A program made the position numbers and the translations under genes. A stretch of 26,675 nucleotides of DNA from positions 1-26,675 of the forward strand of contig JABIUH010000495.1 of assembly GCA_018701055.1 (NCBI GenBank), read 5' to 3'. The notes beneath the pieces are model-generated. The model saw nothing but the letters and a program-made list of their open reading frames with translations, was not told where the DNA came from and made no database searches. The DNA is from Woeseia sp. GTDB lineage: Bacteria > Pseudomonadota > Gammaproteobacteria > Steroidobacterales > Woeseiaceae. This document shows positions 1 through 8,385 of this stretch, piece after piece (positions within the stretch are counted from its first letter, which is position 1; each line of letters opens with the position of its first letter).

Positions 1-360
1 ACGATGCAAGACCTTGGCATGGAGGAAGGCTTCGACGTCGGCATGGAAATGTCCGGCAACCCAACGGCTTTCCGCGACCTGCTCCGCACCATGCATCATG
101 GTGGCAGCGTGGCATTGCTCGGGATTCCCCCAGACGACACTGTGATCGACTGGACTCAGGTCATTTTTAAGGGCCTTGTCATCAAAGGTGTTTACGGACG
201 CGAGATGTTTGAGACCTGGTACAAAATGTCCAGCATGCTGCAAAGCGGTTTAAACATAGACCCAATCATTACGCATCACTTCCCGGTATCTGCCTACCAG
301 GAAGCGTTCGAACTGATGGAATCCGGGCAGTCGGGAAAGGTAATTCTTAACTGGGATTAG
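1..360 (+). CDS. tdh: L-threonine 3-dehydrogenase, C-terminal part (5' truncated by window edge)
   Basis: This is the last ~119 residues of a zinc-dependent medium-chain dehydrogenase; the frame is open from base 1, so the gene starts outside the window. The enzyme oxidises L-threonine to 2-amino-3-ketobutyrate with NAD+ in the cytoplasm, the first step of threonine breakdown to glycine. The visible part has the end of the Rossmann fold (GFDVGMEMSGNP, then GGSVALLGIP) and the typical Tdh tail (FKGLVIKGVYGREMFETWYKM, ending SGKVILNWD). The family is about 340 residues long, so the catalytic zinc ligands lie upstream. Identification rests on strong similarity to E. coli Tdh. It is convergent with sppA, with a palindromic repeat between the two. 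Confidence 0.93.
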   Translation, partial: TMQDLGMEEGFDVGMEMSGNPTAFRDLLRTMHHGGSVALLGIPPDDTVIDWTQVIFKGLVIKGVYGREMFETWYKMSSMLQSGLNIDPIITHHFPVSAYQEAFELMESGQSGKVILNWD

Positions 361-364
361 TCAT

Positions 365-390
365 GGGGTCAGAGTCGTGATTCTGACCCC
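365..390. repeat. 26-bp imperfect palindrome in the tdh/sppA convergent gap
   Basis: GGGGTCAGA (365-373) and TCTGACCCC (382-390) are exact inverted arms of 9 bp around an 8-base centre. It lies between the stops of two convergent genes, where it could form a hairpin in both transcripts. No T-run follows on either strand, so it is not a standard intrinsic terminator. Its core, GGGTCAGA / TCTGACCC, is shared with the 42-bp palindrome at 24642-24683, which suggests a dispersed palindromic repeat family in this genome. Confidence 0.75.
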
Positions 391-413
391 GCAACGAAAC
401 CGCTTACGCCCTG

Positions 414-2264
414 CTATTGAAAGTCGCACATGCAGTGCGCGTAAATTCCTTTCGGATCGTTAAATCGGACCAGCGGCGATAGCTTGGCCTCAACTACGTC
501 AGCTAAGCGCTCCAGCGATGATCGTTTCCGGCTGAACACGCCAACATCCAGACCTAACTTACCCGCACCGGACATCAAATCGAGTGCAAGTTGCTCTCCG
601 GGCCCGAGTTCCTGAGCAAAGTATTTGATTCCATAGCTGTCGGATTCAAGATCCGCTAACTGTGCTGCCTCGACAATAGCCTCATCAATGTCTCCAATGC
701 CGTCAATGAGTCCGTTCTTCAATGCATCGCTGCCGGTCCAAATCCGACCCTGCCCAATACTGTCGACAACCTCTTTTTCCATACCGCGATGCATCGCCAC
801 GCCTGATATAAAATCGTCGTATCCTTCGTTGATAAACATCTGGAATAACGTCTTGGAATCAGCGGACATTTCTCTGTCCAGTCGCAACTCCCCTGCCCAC
901 GGCGTCGTTCCAATGCCGTCTGTCGATACACCAATGGTGTCGAGCGAACGTTCGATTGTGGGAAACATGCCAAATATGCCGATTGATCCGGTTATCGTGT
1001 ACGGCGTGGCGAAGATGCTGTCCGCGGCCATTGAAACCCAATAACCGCCGGAAGCAGCAAGACTGCTCATCGACACAACGACGGGCTTGCCTGCTTCTTG
1101 CAGCGCCTGAACCTCGTTAAGGATGAGCTCTGACGCGAATGCGCTGCCACCGGGACTGTCCACGCGAAACACAACAGCGGACACGGCATCATCATTTCTC
1201 GCCTGCTTGAGCAGGTTTGCCGTCGAATCTCCGCCAATTAACCCAGGTGCCTGTGACCCATTAAGGATTTCACCCGCAGCGACGATCACCGCGACATTTT
1301 TTTCCTCTACTGTGTCGCCTTGCAACATGCGCATCTGGGGCAAATAATCGCCCAGCGCTGTCCCGGCATAAGAGTCACCGTCCTCTGTCTTTCCAGCCAC
1401 GTCGATAATGAGCTGCTGGAGTTCTGCACGAGTGACCAAACCATCAACGAAACCCTGCTCAAGCGCCAATTGCGCCAGATCACCATTCATCGCTTCAACA
1501 TGCGCGATAAGGTTTTCGAGAACGTCCTGTATTACGCCACTGTCCAGACTACGAGCGGCCTCAACGTCGGACATATACCGCACCCAAAGTTGATCAAGCA
1601 CTGCCAACAGCGCTGCCTCTGATTCGACGGACATGTCGTCGCGCATGAAGGGCTCGACAGCCGACTTATAAGTGCCAACCCGAAAGATGTTCCAATCGAT
1701 TTTCAACTTATCGATCGCAGTCTTGTAAAAATTACGGTACGAGCCGAATCCGCTAAGAACCAGAGCGCCATCGGGATGCATGTAAACGGTATCCGCATGT
1801 GCGGCTAAGTAATACGATCCCTGGCCGTAATAATCTGCCGTAGCGATGACAGGCTTTCCGGACTGCTTGAAGTCTTCAATAGCCGAGCTGATTCTTTTTA
1901 ATTTACTGAGCCCGCCTCCTGGCATGGCAGATAGGTCCAGCACTACAGCCGAGATCCTCTCGTCATCCTTCGCAAACTCAAGCCCGTCGACGATATCTTT
2001 CATCAACGTTTGCGGCGGTGCGTCGCCCATCAATTCCTGTAACGCACGTTCAAACGGGTCACCCGCCAATTGCTCGACAATAATCCCCGCAGGTTGGATC
2101 ACCAAAGCGCCACTCTGAGGAATCACCACAGAAGATGATGATAAAGCACTGATAATTATCGTAAAGAAAAACAACAAAACCAGCAAATGCAAAATCTTTC
2201 GTAGACCATCAACACCGCTCCATAAGAACCGAAACAGTCGCGATAGAGAACTCTTAATACTCAT
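414..2264 (-). CDS. sppA: Signal peptide peptidase SppA, long (67K) form
   Basis: Membrane-anchored serine protease that degrades cleaved signal peptides at the inner membrane. The 616-residue length matches the double-domain form of E. coli (618). One N-terminal membrane segment lies at about residues 22-42, with the tandem peptidase_S49 domains facing the periplasm. The Lys/Ser dyad is visible: Lys200 in GTYKSAVEPF of the N-terminal repeat and Ser405 in AASGGYW of the C-terminal repeat, equivalent to Lys209 and Ser409 of E. coli. ITGSIGIFG follows the catalytic Ser, as expected. The ATG start has a weak GGA upstream that lies inside the end of the broken dehydrogenase frame, 4 bp away, so the gene probably shares that transcript. 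The protein looks intact. Confidence 0.95.
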   Translation of the reverse strand: MSIKSSLSRLFRFLWSGVDGLRKILHLLVLLFFFTIIISALSSSSVVIPQSGALVIQPAGIIVEQLAGDPFERALQELMGDAPPQTLMKDIVDGLEFAKDDERISAVVLDLSAMPGGGLSKLKRISSAIEDFKQSGKPVIATADYYGQGSYYLAAHADTVYMHPDGALVLSGFGSYRNFYKTAIDKLKIDWNIFRVGTYKSAVEPFMRDDMSVESEAALLAVLDQLWVRYMSDVEAARSLDSGVIQDVLENLIAHVEAMNGDLAQLALEQGFVDGLVTRAELQQLIIDVAGKTEDGDSYAGTALGDYLPQMRMLQGDTVEEKNVAVIVAAGEILNGSQAPGLIGGDSTANLLKQARNDDAVSAVVFRVDSPGGSAFASELILNEVQALQEAGKPVVVSMSSLAASGGYWVSMAADSIFATPYTITGSIGIFGMFPTIERSLDTIGVSTDGIGTTPWAGELRLDREMSADSKTLFQMFINEGYDDFISGVAMHRGMEKEVVDSIGQGRIWTGSDALKNGLIDGIGDIDEAIVEAAQLADLESDSYGIKYFAQELGPGEQLALDLMSGAGKLGLDVGVFSRKRSSLERLADVVEAKLSPLVRFNDPKGIYAHCMCDFQ

Positions 2265-2268
2265 AAAT

Positions 2269-3417
2269 TCATTCCACAGTTACGTTAGTGACGCCTTCGT
2301 CTAAGGGTCGAGAATATGCAATTCGATATATTACGCCGTTTTGATCGTCGCTCACGAGCATTAATCCATCGGGCAAGGTCAGCACGTCGACGGGTCGTCC
2401 GGATACCGCTTCGTCCTGCAACCATCCGTCGGCAAACGTTTCGTAGCCGGCGGCTGCGCCCGCCTCCATTCGCACCAGACTAATACGGTAACCAATCTTT
2501 TTGGATCGATTCCACGATCCATGCTCCCCGATAAACGCCTGCCCCGTGTATGAACTCGGAAACATCTAGCCACGATAAAACTCTATGCCCAAAGGCGCAA
2601 CGTGCGGCCCAAGCTTCTGGGCAGGCGCAACAAATTCGGAACAGTCTCGTCGATCTCCAAACTCTGGATCGGCAATGTCCGCGCCATGACAAAAGGGAAA
2701 TCCGAAATGCATTCCATCGGTTGGGGCACGATTGAATTCTCCGGGTGGAGTATCGTCGCCTAACATGTCGCGACCGTTATCCGTGAACCAAAGCTCATCG
2801 GTATCGGGATGCCAATCAAAACCGACAGAATTTCGTATGCCACTTGCAACGATCTCCTGATCACTTCCATCCCCATTCATGCGCGAGATATTGGCGAAGC
2901 CTTCGCGTTCACAAACATTGCAGGGCGCTCCGATTGCGACATAGAGTTTGCTATCGGGGCCAAAATCAATATAGCGCCAGCCGTGATATGTCTCGGTGGA
3001 TAGCGTGTCAATGACAACTGCCGGGTCCGGAATGTCATCTAGCCGCGTTTCAATATCATCAAAGCGTAATATCTGATGATGCGCTGCGACATACAGATCG
3101 CCGTCATGAAACGCGATGCCATTCGGCATCTTTAGACCTTCCGCAATGGTAATCACCGTCGGTGATGATGCCTGTTACGGAACAACAGCGTAAACCCTGC
3201 CATCTCTTCGAGTCCCTACAAATACCGTCCCGTTTGCACCCAATGCCATTGATCTAGCATTGGGCACTTCATCAGTCCAGATCTCTATTGCAAGGCCCGG
3301 TGGCAAACGGATATCTGCAAGGTCCAGCTCTGATTGCGCGATAACCTTAAGGCTAAGGAGCAACCCTGCGACCAGCACGCAGGAAACTATTTTGATGGGG
3401 CTCACATGTACTCGCAA
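2269..3417 (-). pseudogene. PQQ-dependent sugar (sorbosone-type) dehydrogenase, interrupted by two in-frame stops
   Basis: A single reading frame of 383 codons encodes a full-length beta-propeller dehydrogenase of the soluble GDH/sorbosone dehydrogenase family, but it has TAA at codon 81 (3175-3177) and TAG at codon 284 (2566-2568). Sequence continues in the same frame across both stops, with no insertion or deletion. Family features are present: a signal peptide ending near VIAQ, LKMPNGIAFHDGDLYVA, GIRNSVGFDWHP, ELWFTDNGRDMLGDD, AEHGSWNR-like GEHGSWNRS, and RPVDVLTLPDGLMLVSDD. Codon 284 lies between EFYRG and MFPSSY, where relatives have an ordinary residue. The most likely start is TTG at 3417, with GTG at 3405 as an alternative. 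It lies between dctM and sppA on the same strand. Recent inactivation is the simplest reading; a sequencing error is possible. Confidence 0.85.
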
Positions 3418-3443
3418 GAAATCAGGATTATTGAGTCAAACGA

Positions 3444-4700
3444 TCAATCTGATAGAAGCCAAAGCGACAAGCCCGGCCAATACATGATCAAGAGAACAGA
3501 GATCATCAGGATAATCAGGAATGGGAACGTAGCCGAATAAACGTTCATGATGGGTCGATTAAACCGGTAGCTGGCGATAAACAAATTCAGACCCACTGGC
3601 GGCGTCAGGTAGCCGAGTTGCATTGCCGCGAGGAAAACAATACCCAGATGAAAATCGTTCACGCCATACTGCGCGGCAATAGGCAAAATCAATGGCACGA
3701 CCAGTACGGTCGCCGAAAAAATATCGAGAATGGCACCCAGAATTAACAAGAAAATAAACAAGAGAAACAGGAAACTCGCCTGACTAGAAACGTATTCCGT
3801 TATATAGGCAAGAATTTGCTGCGGTACGCCAGCGTCAATCATGTAATTGGTCGAAGCCAACGAAACACCAAGAATAATGAGAATGCCGCCGACCAAGAGC
3901 ATCGATTCACGCATAAGTCCGGGTAATTCTTTGATCTTTATTTCGCGCAGAATCAACACTTCGACAATGAAAACATAAAGCGCTGTTACTGCTGCAGCCT
4001 CCGAAACCGCGAAGTAACCTGAGTAAATGCCGCCGAGCACAACAACAGGCAGCGGCAATTCCCATTTTGCTTCCCACAGTGCAGAACCAACCTCACCCCA
4101 GGAAAAGGACCCGAGTGGTTTACGGTTGTGACGATTGATCCATAGGCTGTAACCGGACAATAAAACCAGCATCAAGATGCCGGGCAACACGCCGGCGCGG
4201 AACAGATCATCAATTGAAATCTCAGCAACAACACCGTACAAAATGAGCGGTAACGAAGGGGCAAACAACAACCCGAGACTGCCCGAGGTGGTCACCAGGC
4301 CAAGGTTGAAATTGTCCGGATAGCCATCCTGCTTTAGTGCAGGATACAAAATTGCGCCAAGCGCAATTATCGTGACACCTGAGGCGCCGGTAAATGCCGT
4401 GAAAAATGCGCACGCTGCCAGTGCGACCAGAGCCAGCCCTCCCGGCATCCAACCGAGCATTGCGCTTGTAAGGCGAACCAGTCGATGCGGTGCGTTACTC
4501 TCACTCAACAAATAGCCCGCAAAGGTGAACAATGGAATCGCGGAAAGCATCGGCATACTGGCAATGCCCAGCACCTCGATCGCCATTGCCATCAGATCGA
4601 TCCCTTCATTCTGGTAGCCGAACATCGCGCTCGCGGCAATAATCGTAAACAGGGGTGCGCCAAAAATGGCCAGGATAATTAGCGCAATACTAAAAATCAT
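3444..4700 (-). CDS. dctM: TRAP transporter large permease (DctM type)
   Basis: The 418-residue, strongly hydrophobic protein is the ion-coupled transport subunit of a tripartite ATP-independent periplasmic (TRAP) transporter in the inner membrane, with about 11-12 membrane segments. Characteristic family stretches are AFFTAFTGASGVTIIALGAI near residue 100, SLGLLFAPSLPLILYG near 150, and QLGYLTPPVGLNLFIAS near 360. Length is normal for DctM (about 425). Its ATG overlaps the dctQ stop by 4 bp (ATGA), so the two are translationally coupled. Substrate cannot be read from this subunit. The broken dehydrogenase frame follows 26 bp downstream. Confidence 0.95.
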   Translation of the reverse strand: MIFSIALIILAIFGAPLFTIIAASAMFGYQNEGIDLMAMAIEVLGIASMPMLSAIPLFTFAGYLLSESNAPHRLVRLTSAMLGWMPGGLALVALAACAFFTAFTGASGVTIIALGAILYPALKQDGYPDNFNLGLVTTSGSLGLLFAPSLPLILYGVVAEISIDDLFRAGVLPGILMLVLLSGYSLWINRHNRKPLGSFSWGEVGSALWEAKWELPLPVVVLGGIYSGYFAVSEAAAVTALYVFIVEVLILREIKIKELPGLMRESMLLVGGILIILGVSLASTNYMIDAGVPQQILAYITEYVSSQASFLFLLFIFLLILGAILDIFSATVLVVPLILPIAAQYGVNDFHLGIVFLAAMQLGYLTPPVGLNLFIASYRFNRPIMNVYSATFPFLIILMISVLLIMYWPGLSLWLLSD

Positions 4701-5236
4701 TCCGCTGCCTCATCCGGTCGAACTGCGCGCACGACCTCACTGCCACAGGATAGCGCGAATCGATAACTCATCAATACGAACGACAGCGGCAGCAACGAGT
4801 ACGCAATCCACGCTGGAAAATCGACCAGAATAGAGTCCTCGAACTCGATGGTCAGTTGCACGAAACGCCACGAATGCCACGCCAACAGTGCACAAACTAT
4901 GGCAGCGAATGCCTCAACGATAATGCGTGGGAAGCGGGCATACTTATCTGCCACGAAATGTGACAGCAGATCGATTCGCAGATGTCGATTGCTGCGGCTT
5001 GCCGCAATGGACGCAATTAACGCGATCCACAATACAAAAAGTTTGACGAGTTCATCCGCCCAGATGAAACCGTAACTAAAGAAAATTCGTAGGACAATTT
5101 GGCCGACTGCAAGCAGCATTAAAGCGCCGAGTAATAAAACTAGCGCGGTACTTTCGAGTGCGGTGCCCCATTTTTCGAGACGCGCCGCTATGCCAGGCGT
5201 CGATGACAATCTATTGGCCGTTAGCGACCGCCGCAC
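4697..5236 (-). CDS. dctQ: TRAP transporter small permease (DctQ type)
   Basis: The 179-residue, four-helix membrane protein is the small integral subunit that pairs with DctM. Hydrophobic segments lie at about residues 31-52, 64-80, 106-124 and 144-162. The family core FIWADELVKLFVLWIALIAS is visible near residues 57-76, followed by SRSNRHLRIDLL. The open frame starts with GTG at 5236, inside the end of dctP (26-bp overlap), with no convincing Shine-Dalgarno; a TTG at codon 11 would remove most of the overlap. The start is therefore uncertain. It is overlapped by dctM at its 3' end. Confidence 0.9.
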   Translation of the reverse strand: MRRSLTANRLSSTPGIAARLEKWGTALESTALVLLLGALMLLAVGQIVLRIFFSYGFIWADELVKLFVLWIALIASIAASRSNRHLRIDLLSHFVADKYARFPRIIVEAFAAIVCALLAWHSWRFVQLTIEFEDSILVDFPAWIAYSLLPLSFVLMSYRFALSCGSEVVRAVRPDEAAE

Positions 5237-6233
5237 TGCGGTTACGATATTCCGTCAGGTAGGCCTGCATTTGCTGATACAAGTCTAGGGGAAAGATGCC
5301 TTCAGTGGCCATCGCCTTATTTGACTCACCCATTGTCGCCTGTAACTCAGAAAACTGACCTGGATCAGGCGCAACTTTCTGAATGCCGATTTTAGTCAAA
5401 GCCTGCATTGCATTTTCAGACTCTTGCGGCGCAGCAAGATCAATTTTTTTATAGACCTCAGTCAAGACCTCGGTCAAAACGCCTTGATCATCCGCTGACA
5501 GTTTGTCGAATTTTCGTTTGTTGATTGCGAGAAAACTCATTGCATAGGCAACGGGCATGTCGGTGAAGTACTTAACTCGTGTGTGCCATTGCAACGCGAC
5601 CGCAACTTCTGGAGGAATCGCAGCAATGTCCAATAGTCCGGTTTGCAATCCGGTTAACACGTCGGTCACTGGTAATGCGACAGGAGATAATTGCAGTCGC
5701 TTCATAGCTTCGTAACTAATGGTGTCACCCTGTGGCAGCCAAACTTTCTTGCCTTTCATATCTGCATGATTGCTGATCGGCACATTGGATAAAACAATGG
5801 AAAATGATCCAACAAAACCGAACGTGACATAGTTAAGTTCGTCGAATCCTGCTTTCAACAATGGATCCATTTTGTCGCGCACGTAGCGCATTTCTTCCCA
5901 GTTTTCGAAAACAAATGGCAGGCCGTAGATGTTGACGGCGGTGTTTTGTTTCATAAAGTCCGTTGGTGCGAAGGTACCGCCGTCCAACTGGCCGATACGT
6001 ATCTTCCGCAACACCGCAGATTCAGTTCCCTGTACGCCGCCGCCATAAAATTTCAATTTAACGCGACCGTCTGTGCGAGCCTCAATCACTTTGCCCGCCG
6101 CACGCATATCCTGCATCCATTGCGATTGATTGGGAAGCAAGGTGGAGATCTTGATCTCGACCGCATTGGCCATCGTCGCACTTAGACATAAACCTGCCAG
6201 TGCAAGAGAAACTAGAGTTTTGGGGTGTCGCAT
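5211..6233 (-). CDS. dctP: TRAP transporter periplasmic substrate-binding protein (DctP type)
   Basis: This is the periplasmic solute receptor of the TRAP system. A clear signal peptide (RHPKTLVSLALAGLCLSA, cleavage after MANA) is followed by the mature start VEIKISTLLP. Family signatures include KVIEARTDGRVKLKFYGGG, LRKIRIGQLDGGTF, a WLPQGD segment and VLTGLQTGLLDIAAIPP, near the site where DctP proteins bind a ligand carboxylate. Three ATG codons stand in a row (6239, 6236, 6233); the GGAGG at 6240-6244 is best spaced for the third, giving 340 residues. The gene order T-component, P, Q, M resembles the TPR-associated TRAP (TPAT) systems described in Treponema, so the ligand need not be a C4-dicarboxylate. 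Confidence 0.93.
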   Translation of the reverse strand: MRHPKTLVSLALAGLCLSATMANAVEIKISTLLPNQSQWMQDMRAAGKVIEARTDGRVKLKFYGGGVQGTESAVLRKIRIGQLDGGTFAPTDFMKQNTAVNIYGLPFVFENWEEMRYVRDKMDPLLKAGFDELNYVTFGFVGSFSIVLSNVPISNHADMKGKKVWLPQGDTISYEAMKRLQLSPVALPVTDVLTGLQTGLLDIAAIPPEVAVALQWHTRVKYFTDMPVAYAMSFLAINKRKFDKLSADDQGVLTEVLTEVYKKIDLAAPQESENAMQALTKIGIQKVAPDPGQFSELQATMGESNKAMATEGIFPLDLYQQMQAYLTEYRNRSAAVANGQ

Positions 6234-6239
6234 CATCAT

Positions 6240-6244
6240 CCTCC
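6240..6244 (-). promoter_or_regulatory. Shine-Dalgarno deciding the dctP start
   Basis: GGAGG on the minus strand directly abuts three consecutive ATG codons. Spacing is 0, 3 and 6 nt to the first, second and third ATG, which favours the third (6231-6233) as initiator. Confidence 0.7.
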
Positions 6245-6283
6245 GATGAGCCCGTTTAAATCGCTTACGTTAAAATGGTACGT

Positions 6284-7171
6284 TCAAAAATAGTCGTCAG
6301 CTGATTTAAGCAGATCTTCTGCCTGACGTTGAGCAAGAACGTTCAAAAGTGTCGACCCCGGCACATTTGTGTCGGCTTCCAGCACTTCCGTTAACAATTG
6401 GTCATGGAGCTCACGCTCATACAATAAGCGCGCATAACCGTTAGCGTATTCGACCTTCGCACTCAGATCGGTTCCATCGGATATGTCGATTGCGCGCAAA
6501 AAGTGTTCGCGGCCCTTATCTGGCTTACCGCCCAGTGCCGGCGGGATCAGGGTGTTGAGTATTCCGAGATAGGTATGAATAGCCCCATCGTCACTGCCGT
6601 CATTGATCTCCAGATAGCGCTCAAACAGTAATTCGCTGTAAGGCAATATGGCGATTGCGGCATAGTCCGCGCTGTGTGCTCGAATATAGGCGAGCGACGC
6701 AAGACCATGACTAAACACCACGTCGGCGTGTTTTGGCTTCAGATCCCCGAGCGTTTGCTGGTAGTCGTCAAAGAGCATGCCGTCCCACTCACAGGAAGCC
6801 GCATAGGAAATACACATTGCCTTAGTACTGTACGTTCGCGCCCGCTCGGTGAGTGTTTGCGCTCTCTTGGGATCGTCGGCGAACACGGTCCCATATGTCG
6901 CGTACAGCGCTGCAGCAGCGGACAACAGGGCGGGATCATCGGGACTCCCTTCTAACAGGCTGTCCAGGAGCAGCAGATAAGCAGGGGCCCCATCACGAAC
7001 GATCTCGGGATCACTTTGGTTGAGGACTGCCGCCGATAGGTTGTCGGCGAACTTGCTGGCGGCCGAAGACACGAGAACAGCACAGCCCGCGAGCAAAAGC
7101 AGCAGGCCAGCAGCAAGCATTCGTCCAAGCCAACGTTTGGATTGCGCCACTATTCCATACAATTTGTTCAT
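6284..7171 (-). CDS. TRAP transporter T-component (TatT-like) TPR lipoprotein
   Basis: The 295-residue lipoprotein resembles the TAtT (TRAP T-component) family, whose Treponema member is a helical TPR-like protein that binds the P component in the periplasm. It has a basic N-terminus (SKRWLGR), a hydrophobic core and the lipobox LAGC with Cys30. An alpha-helical body follows (AAALYATYGTVF, TERARTYSTKAMCIS, HTYLGILNTLIPPALGGKPDKGREHFLRAI), ending with ANGYARLLYERELHD. A longer frame opens at TTG 7210, but ATG 7171 gives a standard lipoprotein signal and has GAGG just upstream. It is the first gene before dctP, 44 bp or more apart, so it probably opens the TRAP operon. The family call is from recalled motifs. 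Confidence 0.85.
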   Translation of the reverse strand: MNKLYGIVAQSKRWLGRMLAAGLLLLLAGCAVLVSSAASKFADNLSAAVLNQSDPEIVRDGAPAYLLLLDSLLEGSPDDPALLSAAAALYATYGTVFADDPKRAQTLTERARTYSTKAMCISYAASCEWDGMLFDDYQQTLGDLKPKHADVVFSHGLASLAYIRAHSADYAAIAILPYSELLFERYLEINDGSDDGAIHTYLGILNTLIPPALGGKPDKGREHFLRAIDISDGTDLSAKVEYANGYARLLYERELHDQLLTEVLEADTNVPGSTLLNVLAQRQAEDLLKSADDYF

Positions 7172-7208
7172 GCCTCGACTGACTCCAAACTTGGGAGCTG
7201 GTTCAGGC

Positions 7209-7261
7209 AAAAAATCGCTGAGACATCCATACGGGTCAATATTACCCGTATTCAGGCGATT
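7209..7261 (-). terminator. Probable intrinsic terminator of the rpsP-rimM-trmD-rplS operon
   Basis: Read on the minus strand just after the rplS stop, an inner stem TACGGGT / ACCCGTA (7-base loop) is nested in an outer AATCGC / GCGATT pair, followed by six T residues (7214-7209). This fits a Rho-independent terminator separating the ribosomal operon from the TRAP operon. The outer stem is interrupted by unpaired bases, so efficiency is uncertain. Confidence 0.6.
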
Positions 7262-7262
7262 C

Positions 7263-7607
7263 CTAGATTTTTTCCTTAATCCTGGCAGCCCTGCCAGTCA
7301 GGCCACGCAGGTAATACAACTTGGCGCGCCTTACGTCGCCACGTCGCTTGACCTCGATGCCACTCACAACTGGGCTGTACGTCTGAAAAACACGCTCCAC
7401 ACCTTCGCCGTGAGAAATCTTGCGTACCGTGAATGACGAATTTAGGCCACGATTTCGTTTGGCAATTACAATGCCCTCGAATGCCTGCAATCGTTCGCGG
7501 ACTCCTTCCTTCACTTTAACCTGCACAACGACTGTGTCGCCCGGCGCAAAGGTCGGAATTTCCTTGGACATTTGTTCCTGCTCAAGTGCGTCAATTATTT
7601 TGCTCAT
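7263..7607 (-). CDS. rplS: 50S ribosomal protein L19
   Basis: The 114-residue ribosomal protein sits at the 30S-50S interface. It matches E. coli L19 throughout: MSKIIDALEQEQM at the N-terminus, then FAPGDTVVVQVKV, RLQAFEGIVIAKRNRGLNS, FTVRKISHGEGVERVFQTYS, and RRGDVRRAKLYYLRGLTGRAARIKEK. The frame is open six codons further upstream, but the ATG at 7607 matches the family start and has a GGA-rich Shine-Dalgarno (GGTGGATTGGAA). It is the last gene of the rpsP operon, 30 bp after trmD, and ends at a hairpin with a T-run. Confidence 0.98.
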   Translation of the reverse strand: MSKIIDALEQEQMSKEIPTFAPGDTVVVQVKVKEGVRERLQAFEGIVIAKRNRGLNSSFTVRKISHGEGVERVFQTYSPVVSGIEVKRRGDVRRAKLYYLRGLTGRAARIKEKI

Positions 7608-7637
7608 TTCCAATCCACCTGCCAAACCTAAGGTTGG

Positions 7638-8381
7638 CTAATTTATGTCTGATTCTTTCAAGTACAGATCAAGCAGCAACTGCTGCTCGTCATTTAATTC
7701 TAATTTTTCAATCAAATCCGGACGACGCATATACGTCCGACCTAACGCTTGCTGATAACGCCATTTCGCAATTCGCGCATGGTCGCCAGACAACAACACT
7801 TCCGGAACACGCTGCCCGTCCAAATCTTCCGGTCGCGTGTAATGCGGATGATCCAGCAGACCCTGCATAAACGAGTCTTGTTTTGCGGACTCCTCGTCAC
7901 CGAGCACTCCGGGCAACAACCTTACCACCGCATCAATCACTGCCATCGCAGCGATCTCTCCGCCGCTCAACACGAAATCGCCAAGTGACAGCTCCTCATC
8001 AACTTCAGACTCCAATAGCCTTTCATCGATGCCCTCGTACCTGCCTGCCAGCAAAATGATGCCAGGCAGCTCTGCGTACCGCTTCGCGGTCGCCTGATCA
8101 AACACTGCGCCCTGTGGTGACAAACAAACAACCGGCGACCCTTCTGGCATTGCCTTTCGCGCCGTTTTCAACGCCGCTGAGACAGGCTCATATTTCATCA
8201 CCATTCCAGGACCACCGCCATAGGGTCGATCATCGACCGTACGGTGATTGTCCGTCGTGTGTTCTCGCGGATCTTCACAATGCAGAGCCAAGATTCCTCG
8301 CTCTACGGCGCGACCCACCACACCAAATTGCACAACGGTTTTTACCATTTCCGGGAAGAGCGTGACGACTTGCATCTGCAT
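7638..8381 (-). CDS. trmD: tRNA (guanine-37-N1)-methyltransferase TrmD
   Basis: This SPOUT-class enzyme methylates G37 next to the anticodon of tRNAs reading CUN, CCN and CGG, using S-adenosylmethionine and preventing +1 frameshifts. The 247-residue frame has the substrate loop DDRPYGGGPGM (about residues 50-60), the trefoil-knot motifs LLAGRYEGIDERL (110-122) and LSLGDFVLSGGE (131-142), and the catalytic Asp169 in KQDSF. The frame is open for 17 more codons upstream, overlapping rimM, but ATG 8381 starts at the family position (MQVVTLFPEM) 4 bp after the rimM stop; an ATG two codons later is also possible. Confidence 0.97.
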   Translation of the reverse strand: MQMQVVTLFPEMVKTVVQFGVVGRAVERGILALHCEDPREHTTDNHRTVDDRPYGGGPGMVMKYEPVSAALKTARKAMPEGSPVVCLSPQGAVFDQATAKRYAELPGIILLAGRYEGIDERLLESEVDEELSLGDFVLSGGEIAAMAVIDAVVRLLPGVLGDEESAKQDSFMQGLLDHPHYTRPEDLDGQRVPEVLLSGDHARIAKWRYQQALGRTYMRRPDLIEKLELNDEQQLLLDLYLKESDIN

Positions 8382-8385
8382 CGCG

